A stretch of 39,145 bases of DNA from Candidatus Gallispira edinburgensis (lineage in GTDB: Bacteria; Bacillota; Clostridia; Lachnospirales; CAG-274): contig CAJFNV010000062.1 in assembly GCA_904395805.1 (NCBI GenBank), forward strand, positions 1 through 39,145, read 5' to 3'. The position numbers and the translations under genes were made by a program. Every line of letters starts with the position of its first letter. Position 1 is the stretch's first letter. The notes under the pieces are model-generated. The model did not search any database, was not told the origin of the DNA, and saw only the letters and a list, made by a program, of their open reading frames with translations. Below, one piece after another: positions 16,292-24,614 of the stretch.

Positions 16292-17284
16292 TTAAAACTT
16301 ATCTACAAAACTACCATACCATCTATGACCGCCTTCACATACGTTTATTTCAATTTTCTTACCAAATAATCTGTAGCACTTATCGGCTATTTCAAGCTGT
16401 TCATAAACTCCCAGTGTCCCCCTTTCACCGTTGAGTTTATCTGCATTTCCGGTTTCAATATATATTTCCTTTGGTGCAGCCATGGCAAGAATATCTCCCA
16501 TATCAACATATATCCACTGATTCGGTATAAAATTACATCCGCAGCGGTTATTGTAAATAAGAGTATCTTTAAAACTGTGTAAAAAACCGCTTACAATCGC
16601 TCTGTTGATTTTATCACACATTACAGCAAGCCACAGAGCACTGTGTCCGCCTCCCGAAAATCCACAGCAGTTGATTTCTTTAAATCCTTCATTTGAAATA
16701 TGTTCTGCAAGACACATATTTTCAAACAATATAATTCCCTGCAGGCTCATTCCAAGACTTATAAGAGCATTATTTATATCATTGCACTCTGCTGTATTAT
16801 CCTTGTAAATTCCAAGTGTTCTTTCCCCTGCCCCAAGCAAATCGGGAATGTATACGGTATATCCTTTGTCCATAAATTCAAAGGCATATGTATAGCTGAA
16901 CTTTTCAATGCTGTTTCTATAGCTTTCAGCCTCATTTCCCACAAGTCCTTCCTTACCGTCACTTCCATGCCCGTGTATTGCTATAACAGCTTTTCCGTTA
17001 TTTGCTTCCTTTGATTTAAGCACATAAAAAGGCATTTCCATATTTTCAAGGGTATTTATTTTATACTTTTCTCTGATATAGCCGTCAAATTCTTTGCTTT
17101 CAATAAGGCAGCACCCTGATTCAGCCCTTTTCATTCTGTCAAATCCCATAACTTCCTTAAGCTTTTCCTTAGCCTCATGGGACCACTTTTCAAATTCCTC
17201 TATGCTTTCACCATTAAACCTTAATAAAGGCTTCTCAGGCATATTGCTTTTTATAAAATCCAATCCATTGTACTTCGTATTCAT
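16292..17284 (-). CDS. Alpha/beta hydrolase (acetyl xylan esterase / dienelactone hydrolase-like)
   Basis: A 330-residue single-domain esterase-type hydrolase. Visible parts are the oxyanion segment IAIHGHGSDGKEG (104-107), a lid-like region, the nucleophile elbow CCGFSGGGHSA with Ser210, a candidate acid Asp in IETGNADK, and the catalytic His320 in EGGHRWYG near the C-terminus. The N-terminal 90 residues include a helical extension (EEFEKWSHEAKEKLKEVMGFD) seen in the Abhydrolase_7 group of putative acetyl esterases, the closest match I can suggest. No signal peptide is present. It lies beside the GH28 gene and may deacetylate pectin- or xylan-derived oligomers; substrate is unproven. It has its own promoter at 17316-17344. 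Confidence 0.8.
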   Translation of the reverse strand: MNTKYNGLDFIKSNMPEKPLLRFNGESIEEFEKWSHEAKEKLKEVMGFDRMKRAESGCCLIESKEFDGYIREKYKINTLENMEMPFYVLKSKEANNGKAVIAIHGHGSDGKEGLVGNEAESYRNSIEKFSYTYAFEFMDKGYTVYIPDLLGAGERTLGIYKDNTAECNDINNALISLGMSLQGIILFENMCLAEHISNEGFKEINCCGFSGGGHSALWLAVMCDKINRAIVSGFLHSFKDTLIYNNRCGCNFIPNQWIYVDMGDILAMAAPKEIYIETGNADKLNGERGTLGVYEQLEIADKCYRLFGKKIEINVCEGGHRWYGSFVDKF

Positions 17285-17315
17285 AACTATCCTCCAAATT
17301 TATTTTTATATTGTC

Positions 17316-17344
17316 ATACTACCACATTTTTTATTTCATTTCAA
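17316..17344 (-). promoter_or_regulatory. Promoter of the alpha/beta hydrolase gene
   Basis: On the minus strand TTGAAA (17344-17339), a 17-bp spacer and TAGTAT (17321-17316) with an extended TGG. Confidence 0.6.
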
Positions 17345-17367
17345 TTAACTATATAAATTTTACGGGC

Positions 17368-17396
17368 TTGTATTTTAACAAATATTCAGTTATACT
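17368..17396 (+). promoter_or_regulatory. Promoter of acpS-nnr
   Basis: TTGTAT (17368-17373), a 17-bp spacer and TATACT (17391-17396), followed by AAGGAGG before the acpS ATG. Confidence 0.65.
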
Positions 17397-17418
17397 TAAC
17401 ATATAAGGAGGAATTTTT

Positions 17419-17778
17419 ATGGTAAAAGGAATAGGAACAGACATTATAGAAATAGAAAGAATAAAAAAATCTATTGAAAAACAAAACTTTTTAGACAAAA
17501 TATTCACAAAAGCGGAGCAAAAGCTTTACCACGGTATGAATCCACAGACTCTTGCAGGCAACTTTGCCGCAAAGGAAGCTGTCGCAAAGGCACTGGGGAC
17601 AGGCTTTTCAGGCTGTTCTCCCGTTGAAATAGAAATACTGAGATATGAAAGCGGCAAACCCTATGTAAATCTTTACGGAAATGCCAAAGAACTTTTAAAC
17701 AATATGGGCAGCAGTATTTTCGTATCCATATCCCACAATAAGGAAAATGCAATAGCTTTTGCGGTTATAGATGATTGA
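17419..17778 (+). CDS. acpS: Holo-[acyl-carrier-protein] synthase
   Basis: AcpS transfers 4'-phosphopantetheine from coenzyme A to acyl carrier protein, activating fatty acid synthesis. The 119-residue protein has the conserved GIGTDIIEIERI start (Mg ligand Asp8), the GNFAAKEAVAKALGTGF motif with Glu58, GKPYVNLYGNA and the closing SISHNKENAIAFAV. Length is standard for the trimeric AcpS group. The start has AAGGAGG at optimal spacing. It sits just ahead of nnr, a pairing common in Firmicutes. Confidence 0.97.
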   Translation: MVKGIGTDIIEIERIKKSIEKQNFLDKIFTKAEQKLYHGMNPQTLAGNFAAKEAVAKALGTGFSGCSPVEIEILRYESGKPYVNLYGNAKELLNNMGSSIFVSISHNKENAIAFAVIDD

Positions 17779-17788
17779 AGGTGATTTT

Positions 17789-19225
17789 ATGTATATATTG
17801 ACTAATGCTGAAATGAAGGAAGCTGAAAGAATAGCAATTGAAGAAAAAGGTATTCCCTCACTTATATTAATGGAAAATGCAGCAAGGGGAGCCACAGAAG
17901 TAATACTTGAAAATAATCCTGAAAGTGTAATTGTTTTTGCAGGAAAGGGAAATAACGGCGGTGACGGTCTTGCAATAGCCAGGATGTTAATTACAAACGG
18001 TATTAAAAACCGTATTTTATTTGTGGGAGAAAAAGAAAAAGCAACTCCCGACTGTAAGACTAATTTAGAAATACTTGAAAAATATAATGCCGATATAGTT
18101 TACTCTACGGAAGATATTGACATAACAAAATACGATATTGTTGTTGATGCTCTTATAGGTACGGGACTTTCAAAAAAGCTTAACGATAAGTATACAGACC
18201 TTGTAAATATTATAAATAAGGGCAAATTTATAATTTCCGTAGACTGCCCCACAGGTGTAAATTCAGATACGGGAGAAGATTACGGCATCGCAGTAAATGC
18301 AAATATAACAGTTACCTTTCACATGCCAAAGATCGGGCTGCTTTTGTACCCGGCATATTCTCATTTAGGCAGGCTTGTAGTTAAAAACATAGGTGCTCCT
18401 TACACGGAAAGATACAATACATTTGTCATTGACGATCCCAAAAGCCTGCTTCCCAAAAGAAAAGCTGACTCAAACAAGGGCACTTACGGCAAAGCCCTTT
18501 TTATATCAGGCTGTGACACAATGGCAGGTGCAGCGGTCATAAACGGCACATCAGCTTATATGACAGGCTGCGGTCTGGTAAATATATGTTCCACCCCTCA
18601 TGTTATAAGTGTTATACACAACACTCTTCCCGAAGCTGTAACGACATACAGGGAAAATCTTGATCTGGACTATGGCAATGTTATAGCTATAGGTTCAGGA
18701 CTTTCAATAAATAATGAAAGCAAAAGCCTTGTGGAATACACATTGAAAAATTCAAACGTACCTGTTGTTGCAGATGCAGATGCACTTAATATAATTGCCG
18801 CAAGACCTTATTTAAAGCAGTATACCTCTGTGATCACACCCCATATAAAGGAAATGTCAAGACTTACAGGGCTTACCACAGAAACTGTAAAGAAAAATAT
18901 TGTATCGGTAGCCAAATATTACGCCACAGGCTACAACACAGTTGTAGTTCTGAAAGATTCCCACAGTGTAATAGCTTCGCCTGACGGCAGGGTATGTATT
19001 AATATCACAGGTACTTCTGCAATGAGCAAAGGCGGCAGCGGCGATTCCCTTACAGGAGTAATAACAGGGCTTATTGCCCAGGGACTTGACTGCTTTACAG
19101 CCTCCTGTCTGGGAGCATATATAAACGGCAAAGCAGGCGAAATTGCAGAAAAAGAAAAAAGCCCTTACAGCGTACTTGCCCTTGACATATCAAAATCAAT
19201 ACCACAGGCAATAAAAGAAATGTGA
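17789..19225 (+). CDS. nnr: Bifunctional NAD(P)H-hydrate epimerase / ADP-dependent NAD(P)H-hydrate dehydratase
   Basis: The protein repairs damaged NADH and NADPH hydrates. The N-terminal epimerase domain (about 1-205) shows ILTNAEMKEAERIA, the phosphate loop AGKGNNGGDGLAIARML and SVDCPTGVNSDTGE. The C-terminal ribokinase-like dehydratase (about 220-478) shows YGKALFISGCDTMAGAAVI, VADADALN and the catalytic SKGGSGDSLTGVITGL, whose Asp is the base. Two starts are possible: 17771, overlapping acpS, and 17789, which has GAAGGTGAT just upstream and gives the usual MYILTNAEM start; the latter is preferred, giving 478 residues. It is co-transcribed with acpS and ends at the terminator at 19242-19284. 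Confidence 0.96.
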   Translation: MYILTNAEMKEAERIAIEEKGIPSLILMENAARGATEVILENNPESVIVFAGKGNNGGDGLAIARMLITNGIKNRILFVGEKEKATPDCKTNLEILEKYNADIVYSTEDIDITKYDIVVDALIGTGLSKKLNDKYTDLVNIINKGKFIISVDCPTGVNSDTGEDYGIAVNANITVTFHMPKIGLLLYPAYSHLGRLVVKNIGAPYTERYNTFVIDDPKSLLPKRKADSNKGTYGKALFISGCDTMAGAAVINGTSAYMTGCGLVNICSTPHVISVIHNTLPEAVTTYRENLDLDYGNVIAIGSGLSINNESKSLVEYTLKNSNVPVVADADALNIIAARPYLKQYTSVITPHIKEMSRLTGLTTETVKKNIVSVAKYYATGYNTVVVLKDSHSVIASPDGRVCINITGTSAMSKGGSGDSLTGVITGLIAQGLDCFTASCLGAYINGKAGEIAEKEKSPYSVLALDISKSIPQAIKEM

Positions 19226-19241
19226 TCATATATTTTTCATT

Positions 19242-19284
19242 AAAAAAGAGAGCAGGAATTTTAATTTTCCCGCTCTCTTTTTTT
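19242..19284. terminator. Bidirectional terminator between nnr and the antiporter gene
   Basis: AAAAAAGAGAGC (19242-19253) pairs with GCTCTCTTTTTT (19272-19283), giving A-runs and T-runs on both sides, so it serves two convergent genes. It overlaps the antiporter stop codon. Confidence 0.9.
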
Positions 19285-20494
19285 ACTGCACACTTACTTT
19301 TTTCTTATCCGTAAGCATAAACTTAAGCATTATAGGTGTAATCAATGTTGTCACAATAACCATCAATACAATTGCAGGGAACATATTTGACTCTATAAGT
19401 CCGCTTTCCGATCCTTTCTGTGCAACTATAAGGGCAACCTCACCTCTCGAAACCATACCTACACCAATTGACAGTGCATCTTTGTTGTTAAATTTACAAA
19501 GCTTTGCACCAATTCCACAGCCAACAATTTTTGTAAGTATAGCAACTATAAGAAGTACAAAAGCAAATAATATTATCCCCGGATTGCCTGCAAGCTCAGT
19601 TAAATTTGTTTTAAGTCCTATGCTTGCAAAAAACATAGGTGAAAAGAACAAGTAACCCAGTATGTCAAATCTCTGATCAATATAATCCTTGGAACCGAAT
19701 GTACACAATATAACACCCGCAAAATATGCACCTGTAATATCCGCAACACCGAAGAAATACTCAGAGCAAAAGCTCATTATAAAACAGAATGCAAGAACAT
19801 ATATTGATATTCTTCTTCTCATTTTTATACCATGTGCAAGCTTTTTTACAGTAAAAACAGCCACAGCAGCAAGAAGCACAAATATAAAGAAAAGAACTAT
19901 CTTAAGGAGCACAATGGATAATGATGTATCTGACTCACCGCCAACACTTGTAATTGCAGTAAGCACAACAATACCCATAATATCATCTATAACAGCCGCA
20001 CCTAAAATTGTGGTACCCATTCTTCCCGACAGCTTCCCAAGTTCTCTTAATGTTTCAACAGTTATACTTACGGAAGTAGCAGTAAGAGTTACGCCCACAA
20101 ATATTGCCTTAAGCACATTTACAGTCATTTCACCCTCAGGATTCATAATATAGTATGTCAAAGTACCACCTATAAGAGGAACTATAACACCTATTAATGC
20201 AACTATAAATGAAGCAACACCGTTTTCCTTAAGTTCATTCAGATCTGTTTCAAGTCCGGATAAGAACATAAGTATAATTACGCCAATTTCAGCAAGCTTG
20301 GTAAGAAAATCCGTTTGTTCAACAACACCAAGGCAGGAAGGTCCCAGTATAATACCGGCAAGCAAAGCACCTACAACAGCAGGCATATGTACTCTTCTCG
20401 AAGCAAGTCCGAGAACTTTTGTCGACAGAAGTATTATTGCAAGTGTTGCTAAATATCCGTAATCTCCTCCGAAAATATCTCTGATAAATGACAT
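19283..20494 (-). CDS. Cation:proton antiporter (CPA2 / Kef-like)
   Basis: A 403-residue integral membrane protein with about 12 hydrophobic helices and no C-terminal TrkA-N or USP domain. Family features are the N-terminal VVGALLAGIILGPSCLG, FLSGLETDLNEL, VTLTATSVSITVETLRELG, AAVIDDIMGIVVL (the paired Asp residues expected in the ion site), ITGAYFAGVIL, FFASIGLKTNL and SIGVGMVSRGEVALIVAQKG. These mark the monovalent cation/H+ antiporter 2 group (sodium or potassium against protons). Ion specificity cannot be read. It is monocistronic with a near-consensus promoter at 20569-20597. A putative 8-bp hairpin (20530-20537 with 20557-20564) followed by T6 lies in its leader and could attenuate expression. 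Confidence 0.9.
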   Translation of the reverse strand: MSFIRDIFGGDYGYLATLAIILLSTKVLGLASRRVHMPAVVGALLAGIILGPSCLGVVEQTDFLTKLAEIGVIILMFLSGLETDLNELKENGVASFIVALIGVIVPLIGGTLTYYIMNPEGEMTVNVLKAIFVGVTLTATSVSITVETLRELGKLSGRMGTTILGAAVIDDIMGIVVLTAITSVGGESDTSLSIVLLKIVLFFIFVLLAAVAVFTVKKLAHGIKMRRRISIYVLAFCFIMSFCSEYFFGVADITGAYFAGVILCTFGSKDYIDQRFDILGYLFFSPMFFASIGLKTNLTELAGNPGIILFAFVLLIVAILTKIVGCGIGAKLCKFNNKDALSIGVGMVSRGEVALIVAQKGSESGLIESNMFPAIVLMVIVTTLITPIMLKFMLTDKKKVSVQ

Positions 20495-20568
20495 AAGTAC
20501 AACCCCCTTGGGTAAAAAAATTGATAAAAAATAATCAAAATAAGCATATTTTTTTGTGATTATTAACT

Positions 20569-20597
20569 ATTCTATACCTCTTTCAGAAGTATGTCAA
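20569..20597 (-). promoter_or_regulatory. Promoter of the cation:proton antiporter gene
   Basis: On the minus strand a perfect TTGACA (20597-20592), a 17-bp spacer and TAGAAT (20574-20569). The start near 20562 leaves a leader of about 68 nt. Confidence 0.8.
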
Positions 20598-20668
20598 GTA
20601 AAATTTTCACTTATCAGAGAATAATTTTTATATATAATTTTATTAATATTTCTCCTATAAACAATTTC

Positions 20669-21475
20669 TTATACATCAATATTTATGCATATTTTATACT
20701 TGTCCTCTATTTTTTCAATTTCATAGTCACTTTTCATTCCCGATTCATTCATAAGGCTTACAGCCTGCTTAAGAGTATTTGTAAAAAGCCTTAAGTCTGT
20801 AAACTTCTTTTTAATATTCCTGTGGTTTGCTTCCGCCTTACCTATTCTTTTTTCCTTTATGGCACCATTTACAAGAATTTCTGTTTTTTCCGCACTCAAT
20901 TTATATTCCCTCACTTTATCTATAATATTTTTCTGTATATCACTGTCCTTTGCCGTAAGCAGTATTTCGGCCTGTTCTCTTGATATATTTTCTTTTATAA
21001 GCATATTTTTTACATCTCTGCCAAACTCATTAAGTTCTGTATACTTTATTATTTCATCGGAAGGCAACGACAATATCTGTGATATTTCATCCACACTATA
21101 GCCAAAGCCTTTATATAAAATACTTACAGCATCAGCCATCTCCATATAGTGAAGATTTTTTCTGTGTGTATTTTCCGCAATCGTAAGAGCGGCAGCCTCT
21201 CTGTCGCCAATTTCCGTAACTATTGCGGGAATACTGTCAATTCCAGCAATTTTACATGCCATAAGCCGTCTTTCACCGAATATAAGTTCATATATTTTTT
21301 TATTTATAAGTCTTACACCTATTGGCTGCAAAACACCATACATTTTAATAGATTTAGCCAGTTCATCAATATTTCCCCTGTCAAGTCCCGATCTGGTCTG
21401 GTAAGGATTTGGCAGTATTTTGTTTACAGGAAGATAAACAAGTCTGTTATTATATCTATACTCCTGACCATTCAT
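20669..21475 (-). CDS. ParB/Noc-like CTPase-fold DNA-binding protein
   Basis: A 268-residue ParB/Spo0J family protein. The N-terminal domain (about 10-105) has the CTP-binding segments NPYQTRSG, SIKMYGVLQPIGVR, IFGERRLMACKIAG and ALTIAENTHRKNLHYMEMADA. A middle helix-turn-helix (about 125-190; YSVDEISQILSLPSDEII) would read a parS- or NBS-like site. The C-terminus (LFTNTLKQAVSLMNESG, then KYKICINI) resembles that of clostridial Noc-like proteins more than Spo0J. There is no parA next to it, which supports a Noc-like role in nucleoid occlusion, but this is an inference. The start has AGGAGGCGATAAAATG. The promoter is an extended -10 (TGGTATAAT, minus strand, -10 at 21509-21504). No terminator is obvious. 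Confidence 0.83.
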   Translation of the reverse strand: MNGQEYRYNNRLVYLPVNKILPNPYQTRSGLDRGNIDELAKSIKMYGVLQPIGVRLINKKIYELIFGERRLMACKIAGIDSIPAIVTEIGDREAAALTIAENTHRKNLHYMEMADAVSILYKGFGYSVDEISQILSLPSDEIIKYTELNEFGRDVKNMLIKENISREQAEILLTAKDSDIQKNIIDKVREYKLSAEKTEILVNGAIKEKRIGKAEANHRNIKKKFTDLRLFTNTLKQAVSLMNESGMKSDYEIEKIEDKYKICINIDV

Positions 21476-21503
21476 TTTATCGCCTCCTAAAGTTTATGTA
21501 ATA

Positions 21504-21512
21504 ATTATACCA
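21504..21512 (-). promoter_or_regulatory. Extended -10 promoter of the ParB/Noc-like gene
   Basis: TGGTATAAT on the minus strand (21512-21504), with no convincing -35 at 16-18 bp; the AGGAGG ribosome binding site follows. Confidence 0.5.
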
Positions 21513-21540
21513 TATTTACCAATATTTTCCATATTTTTAT

Positions 21541-21578
21541 TGGGCGATATTCTTTATTTATTCGACAATATGGGCGAT
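21541..21578. repeat. Pair of TGGGCGAT direct repeats in a divergent promoter region
   Basis: TGGGCGAT occurs at 21541-21548 and 21571-21578, exactly 30 bp apart, which is close to three helical turns. The second copy shares its last base with the -35 box of the ferritin-like gene. They are GC-rich islands in AT-rich DNA between two divergent genes and look like operator half-sites for an unknown factor. Confidence 0.45.
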
Positions 21579-21606
21579 TCACAAAAACATATTTTAATCA
21601 TATAAT
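21578..21606 (+). promoter_or_regulatory. Promoter of the ferritin-like gene
   Basis: TTCACA (21578-21583), a 17-bp spacer and TATAAT (21601-21606); the AAGGAGAT ribosome binding site follows. Confidence 0.65.
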
Positions 21607-21633
21607 ATATAAAGTTCAGAAGGAGATCCTTTC

Positions 21634-22047
21634 ATGTATTCCAATAAATATGTTATAGAATTAATAAAGGATGCGATCAATGACGAAGCTGCGACATATA
21701 AATATTACTCAAAGCTGGCAAATTCCATGCGGGATATTGACGATAAAAAGACCCTTGAGCAAATGAGCCTTGATGAACAAAAGCACAAAAAAATGTTTGA
21801 AGATATTTACAAAAAACTGACAAATGAGAACTACACAGCAAAAAATATGGACTATGGAAACATTTCCCCTGTACCATCAGACAATTTTACAAGATCTATA
21901 AACGGTGAATTAAGTACTGTTGAAGCATACAGACCAATTTTATTCTCACTTGAAAATCCTCAGTTTAAAAATTATCTTATTGAAATAATAACCGACGAAC
22001 AAAACCACGCAGCCAGATTAAATTATATGTACAGCAAATACAGATAA
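21634..22047 (+). CDS. Ferritin-like / rubrerythrin-type diiron protein
   Basis: A 137-residue four-helix protein. Helix 1 carries Glu18 (INDEAATYKYY), helix 2 the Glu48-x-x-His51 pair (LDEQKHKKMF), helix 3 acidic residues about 92-97 (GELSTVEAY), and helix 4 Glu122-x-x-His125 (TDEQNHAARL). This is the two-fold EXXH arrangement of ferritin-like diiron sites. There is no C-terminal rubredoxin domain, so it is not a classical rubrerythrin. A role in peroxide or oxygen protection, or in manganese or iron handling, is likely for an anaerobe but not shown. It has its own promoter and an AAGGAGAT ribosome binding site. Confidence 0.85.
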   Translation: MYSNKYVIELIKDAINDEAATYKYYSKLANSMRDIDDKKTLEQMSLDEQKHKKMFEDIYKKLTNENYTAKNMDYGNISPVPSDNFTRSINGELSTVEAYRPILFSLENPQFKNYLIEIITDEQNHAARLNYMYSKYR

Positions 22048-22085
22048 TTTAAAATATTCGGTTATTCTGATTTTTCATAAAAATT

Positions 22086-22112
22086 CCCTCTGTATCATCA
22101 AAATACAGGGGG
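22086..22112 (-). terminator. Hairpin in the gap after the ferritin-like gene
   Basis: A 10-bp stem with one G-T pair (22086-22095 with 22103-22112) closes a 7-nt loop. The T-run (AATTTTTATG) lies on the minus-strand side, so it best fits a terminator for leftward transcripts coming from the HAD gene about 200 bp away. The remaining gap (22113-22308) shows nothing else I can identify. Confidence 0.5.
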
Positions 22113-22308
22113 ACAATTCCCAATTATTAAATTACTCACCGGTAAATTTTTAGCGTCAGTAATACCCTTTCAATTGTATCTTCACTGATTTTAAGCACTA
22201 AAAAAATTATAAATATTTATAATGCTGCCATGCTTTGTTTTATTCTACAGTGTCCTTTTAGTACAACCATATTTATCCGGTTTAAACAGATAAATATATT
22301 TTTCCCTC

Positions 22309-22971
22309 TTAATAAGTTTCTTTATACATTTCAATTATATCCCTTACAATTTCCAGACTTCCCACGCAAAAGCTTACCTTGCTTAATACCTCATTATTTA
22401 ACGGTATCATATCAGGCACAGCAATTACCTTTGCCCCTGCCCTATAGCCTGCATTTATTCCCGCAGGACTGTCTTCAAGAACAATACATTCACAGGGATC
22501 CACACCTATCATCTCCGCCCCCTTTAAGAATATATCAGGCTCCGGCTTTCCCCTTTCCACCATATCACCATACACAAAAGCAGAGAAATATTTTTTTACT
22601 TCTGTCATTTCAAAATATTTTTCTGCAAGCTCCCTTTGTGTAGATGTGCAAACTACACAAGGTATATTTTCATTCTTAAGATATTCCAGCAGTTCATAAA
22701 GCCCCTTTTTAACAGGCACACCATTTTCATTTATGTAATCTGTTATATATTTTGTCCTTATTGCCCTTGCATTGTCATAGTCAAAATCATTACCGAATCT
22801 TTCCTTAAAAAGCCTGCGGCTGTACTCTCTTGCCGTCCCCTTAAAGCTGTTTATAAATTCGCTGTCCATATGAATTCCCAGTATTTCACTGCATCTGAGC
22901 CAGCCCTCTGTAGACAGTCTTTCAGTGCCAAACATCAATCCATCCATATCAAATATTACACCTTTTATCAT
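22309..22971 (-). CDS. HAD-superfamily hydrolase, beta-phosphoglucomutase-like
   Basis: A 220-residue HAD subfamily IA protein with a helical cap. Motif I is GVIFDMDGLMFGTE (nucleophile Asp8, acid-base Asp10), motif II is VVCTSTQRE, and motifs III-IV are GKPEPDIFLKGAEM and CIVLEDSPAGINAGYRAG. The whole pattern is that of beta-phosphoglucomutase and sugar-phosphate phosphatases; without the substrate it is safest to call it a phosphatase or phosphoglucomutase-like enzyme. It follows the uxuA operon on the same strand but is separated by a terminator-like hairpin (23007-23038) and has its own extended -10 (TGATATAAT), so it may be only partly co-expressed. Confidence 0.85.
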   Translation of the reverse strand: MIKGVIFDMDGLMFGTERLSTEGWLRCSEILGIHMDSEFINSFKGTAREYSRRLFKERFGNDFDYDNARAIRTKYITDYINENGVPVKKGLYELLEYLKNENIPCVVCTSTQRELAEKYFEMTEVKKYFSAFVYGDMVERGKPEPDIFLKGAEMIGVDPCECIVLEDSPAGINAGYRAGAKVIAVPDMIPLNNEVLSKVSFCVGSLEIVRDIIEMYKETY

Positions 22972-22988
22972 GATCTCACCTCAATGTA

Positions 22989-22997
22989 ATTATATCA
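22989..22997 (-). promoter_or_regulatory. Extended -10 promoter of the HAD hydrolase gene
   Basis: TGATATAAT on the minus strand (22997-22989), with a weak -35 (TGGCTG at 17 bp) inside the preceding hairpin; TTGAGGTGAG ribosome binding site follows. Confidence 0.5.
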
Positions 22998-23006
22998 CCT
23001 TTAACT

Positions 23007-23038
23007 GAAAACAGCCACCATTTCAGGCAGCTGTTTTC
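23007..23038 (-). terminator. Terminator-like hairpin after uxuA
   Basis: GAAAACAGC (23038-23030 on the minus strand) pairs with GCTGTTTTC (23015-23007), with inner CC/GG pairs. The uridines are in the stem and only AGTTAAAGG follows, so termination may be partial. Confidence 0.55.
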
Positions 23039-23072
23039 ATTATTAACATATAAACTAAAAAGAAGGAATATT

Positions 23073-24146
23073 TTATTTATATATTTTCTCAAGAGCCTCC
23101 CAGAGTCCGTTAATATAGGCTATGCCTAAAGCTCTGTCATATAAGCCGTAACCCGGCCTTGCCTTTTCATCCCATATCATTCTTCCGTGATCGGGGCGTA
23201 TATAAACATCAGGACATGTTTCATATATAGCCTTCATTATTTCAAACATATCAAGACTGCCGTCTTTTGAAAGATGTGAAGATTCTCTGAAACACTTTTC
23301 ACCCAGATACTTTACATTTCTTACATGAGCACAGGCAATTCTGTTCTTTTCTCCAAAATGTCTTATAATTTCGGGAATATTGTTATCAGGTGATGACCCC
23401 AGAGAGCCTGTGCATAAACAAAGGCTGTTTGCAGGTGAATCCACCATTTCAACGATTTTATCAAAATCCTCCTGAGAATGAGCGATCCTCGGCAGTCCGA
23501 ATAAAGGCCATGCGGGATCATCGGGATGAACAGCCATTCTCACACCTGTTTCTTCACATACGGGAATTATCTTTTCAAGAAAATATTTATAATTTTCTCT
23601 GAGCTTGTTCTCATCAATATCCTTGTATATTTCAAGTGTCTTTTCCAGTTCTCCCAGTCTTTCAGGCTCCCAGCCGGGAAGAGTAAAGCCATTGCAGTTG
23701 TTGATCGTATCCTCAACGATCTTCTCAGGTGTCATTCCCTTAAGCTGCTCATCATTGTAATAAAGTGCAGTTGAACCATCACCTACAGGATATGCCAGGT
23801 CGGTTCTCAGCCAGTCAAAAACAGGCATAAAGTTATATACAATTACCTTGATACCGTACTTTGCAAGATTTCTGATAGTTGTAATATAATTTTCAATGTA
23901 TTTATCCCTTGTGGGCAAGCCCATTTTTATATCCTCGTGCACATTTACACTTTCAATAACCTCAACTTCAAGACCGCTGTCATTTACATGCTTTACATAA
24001 TCCGCAATTTCATCCTCTGTCCACACTTCTCCTGCTGCCTTGTAATCCAGCACACCCATAAGACCGCTGCAGTTTGGTATCTGTCTTATCTGCTTTAAAG
24101 AAACACTGTCGTTTCCCTCTCCGTACCATCTGAAAGTAATCTTCAT
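23073..24146 (-). CDS. uxuA: Mannonate dehydratase
   Basis: UxuA dehydrates D-mannonate to 2-keto-3-deoxy-D-gluconate in hexuronate catabolism. The 357-residue protein opens with the family's [17 protein letters not shown], followed by [73 protein letters not shown] and [27 protein letters not shown], which contain the expected metal-binding His, Asp and Cys residues of this xylose-isomerase-like barrel. It is the last gene of the six-gene operon, starting 12 bp after the YhcH-like gene, and gives the clearest pointer to the pathway: the substrate is processed to mannonate. No uxaC or kdgK is in the window. Confidence 0.97.
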   Translation of the reverse strand: MKITFRWYGEGNDSVSLKQIRQIPNCSGLMGVLDYKAAGEVWTEDEIADYVKHVNDSGLEVEVIESVNVHEDIKMGLPTRDKYIENYITTIRNLAKYGIKVIVYNFMPVFDWLRTDLAYPVGDGSTALYYNDEQLKGMTPEKIVEDTINNCNGFTLPGWEPERLGELEKTLEIYKDIDENKLRENYKYFLEKIIPVCEETGVRMAVHPDDPAWPLFGLPRIAHSQEDFDKIVEMVDSPANSLCLCTGSLGSSPDNNIPEIIRHFGEKNRIACAHVRNVKYLGEKCFRESSHLSKDGSLDMFEIMKAIYETCPDVYIRPDHGRMIWDEKARPGYGLYDRALGIAYINGLWEALEKIYK

Positions 24147-24158
24147 TTTAAAATCCTC

Positions 24159-24614
24159 CTATAGCCTTACCTTTACAACTATTTTCTTTACATTGCAGGG
24201 TTCCTTTTCAATACATCTTGGTTTATGTGCATCCTCGGGAGGTACAATAGCAAAATCCCCTTCACTTAATAACACACTGCCTCCATGCTCAGGGTCCTTG
24301 TAAAAAATAAGATCATTTTCTTCGTCATAAGGTGTGTCTATTTCAAGTCCTTCCCTTGAAACATAACCAAATTGTTCCATACCCCTTACCACATACTGAA
24401 TGTCAAAATATTTGTCATGAGCCTCATATTTACAGCTTTCTGCAGGCATTGTTACATATTCCTGAACATTTGCAAATATATCATCACCGGAAATTTCCGT
24501 TCTTCCTACAGGAAGCTTTTCCAGATCCGTGTTTCTTAAAAATTCAAAAGCCTTAATAAACTTATCCTCAAGATAATTGTATTTATCTGCCAGATTTAAA
24601 GTTGTTGTCAACAT
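24159..24614 (-). CDS. YhcH/YjgK/YiaL family protein (DUF386)
   Basis: A 151-residue cupin-like protein of the YhcH/YiaL/EbgC family, which accompanies sialic acid, ketogulonate and galactoside operons and is thought to act on sugar anomers or sugar acids. Visible signature elements are the EAHDKYFDIQYVVRGMEQFGY core, YDEENDLIFYKD, and LLSEGDFAIVPPEDAHKPRC with the metal-ligand His, followed by VKKIVVKV. It overlaps the preceding HExxH gene by one base (TAATG) and is followed by uxuA. Its pairing with a YiaK-like dehydrogenase at the operon head mirrors the E. coli yiaK-yiaL order. Confidence 0.9.
   Translation of the reverse strand: MLTTTLNLADKYNYLEDKFIKAFEFLRNTDLEKLPVGRTEISGDDIFANVQEYVTMPAESCKYEAHDKYFDIQYVVRGMEQFGYVSREGLEIDTPYDEENDLIFYKDPEHGGSVLLSEGDFAIVPPEDAHKPRCIEKEPCNVKKIVVKVRL

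Noticed and set aside
22230..22643. Plus-strand 137-residue proline-rich ORF
   Set aside because: It is the antisense shadow of the HAD hydrolase and begins in a gap with no ribosome site.
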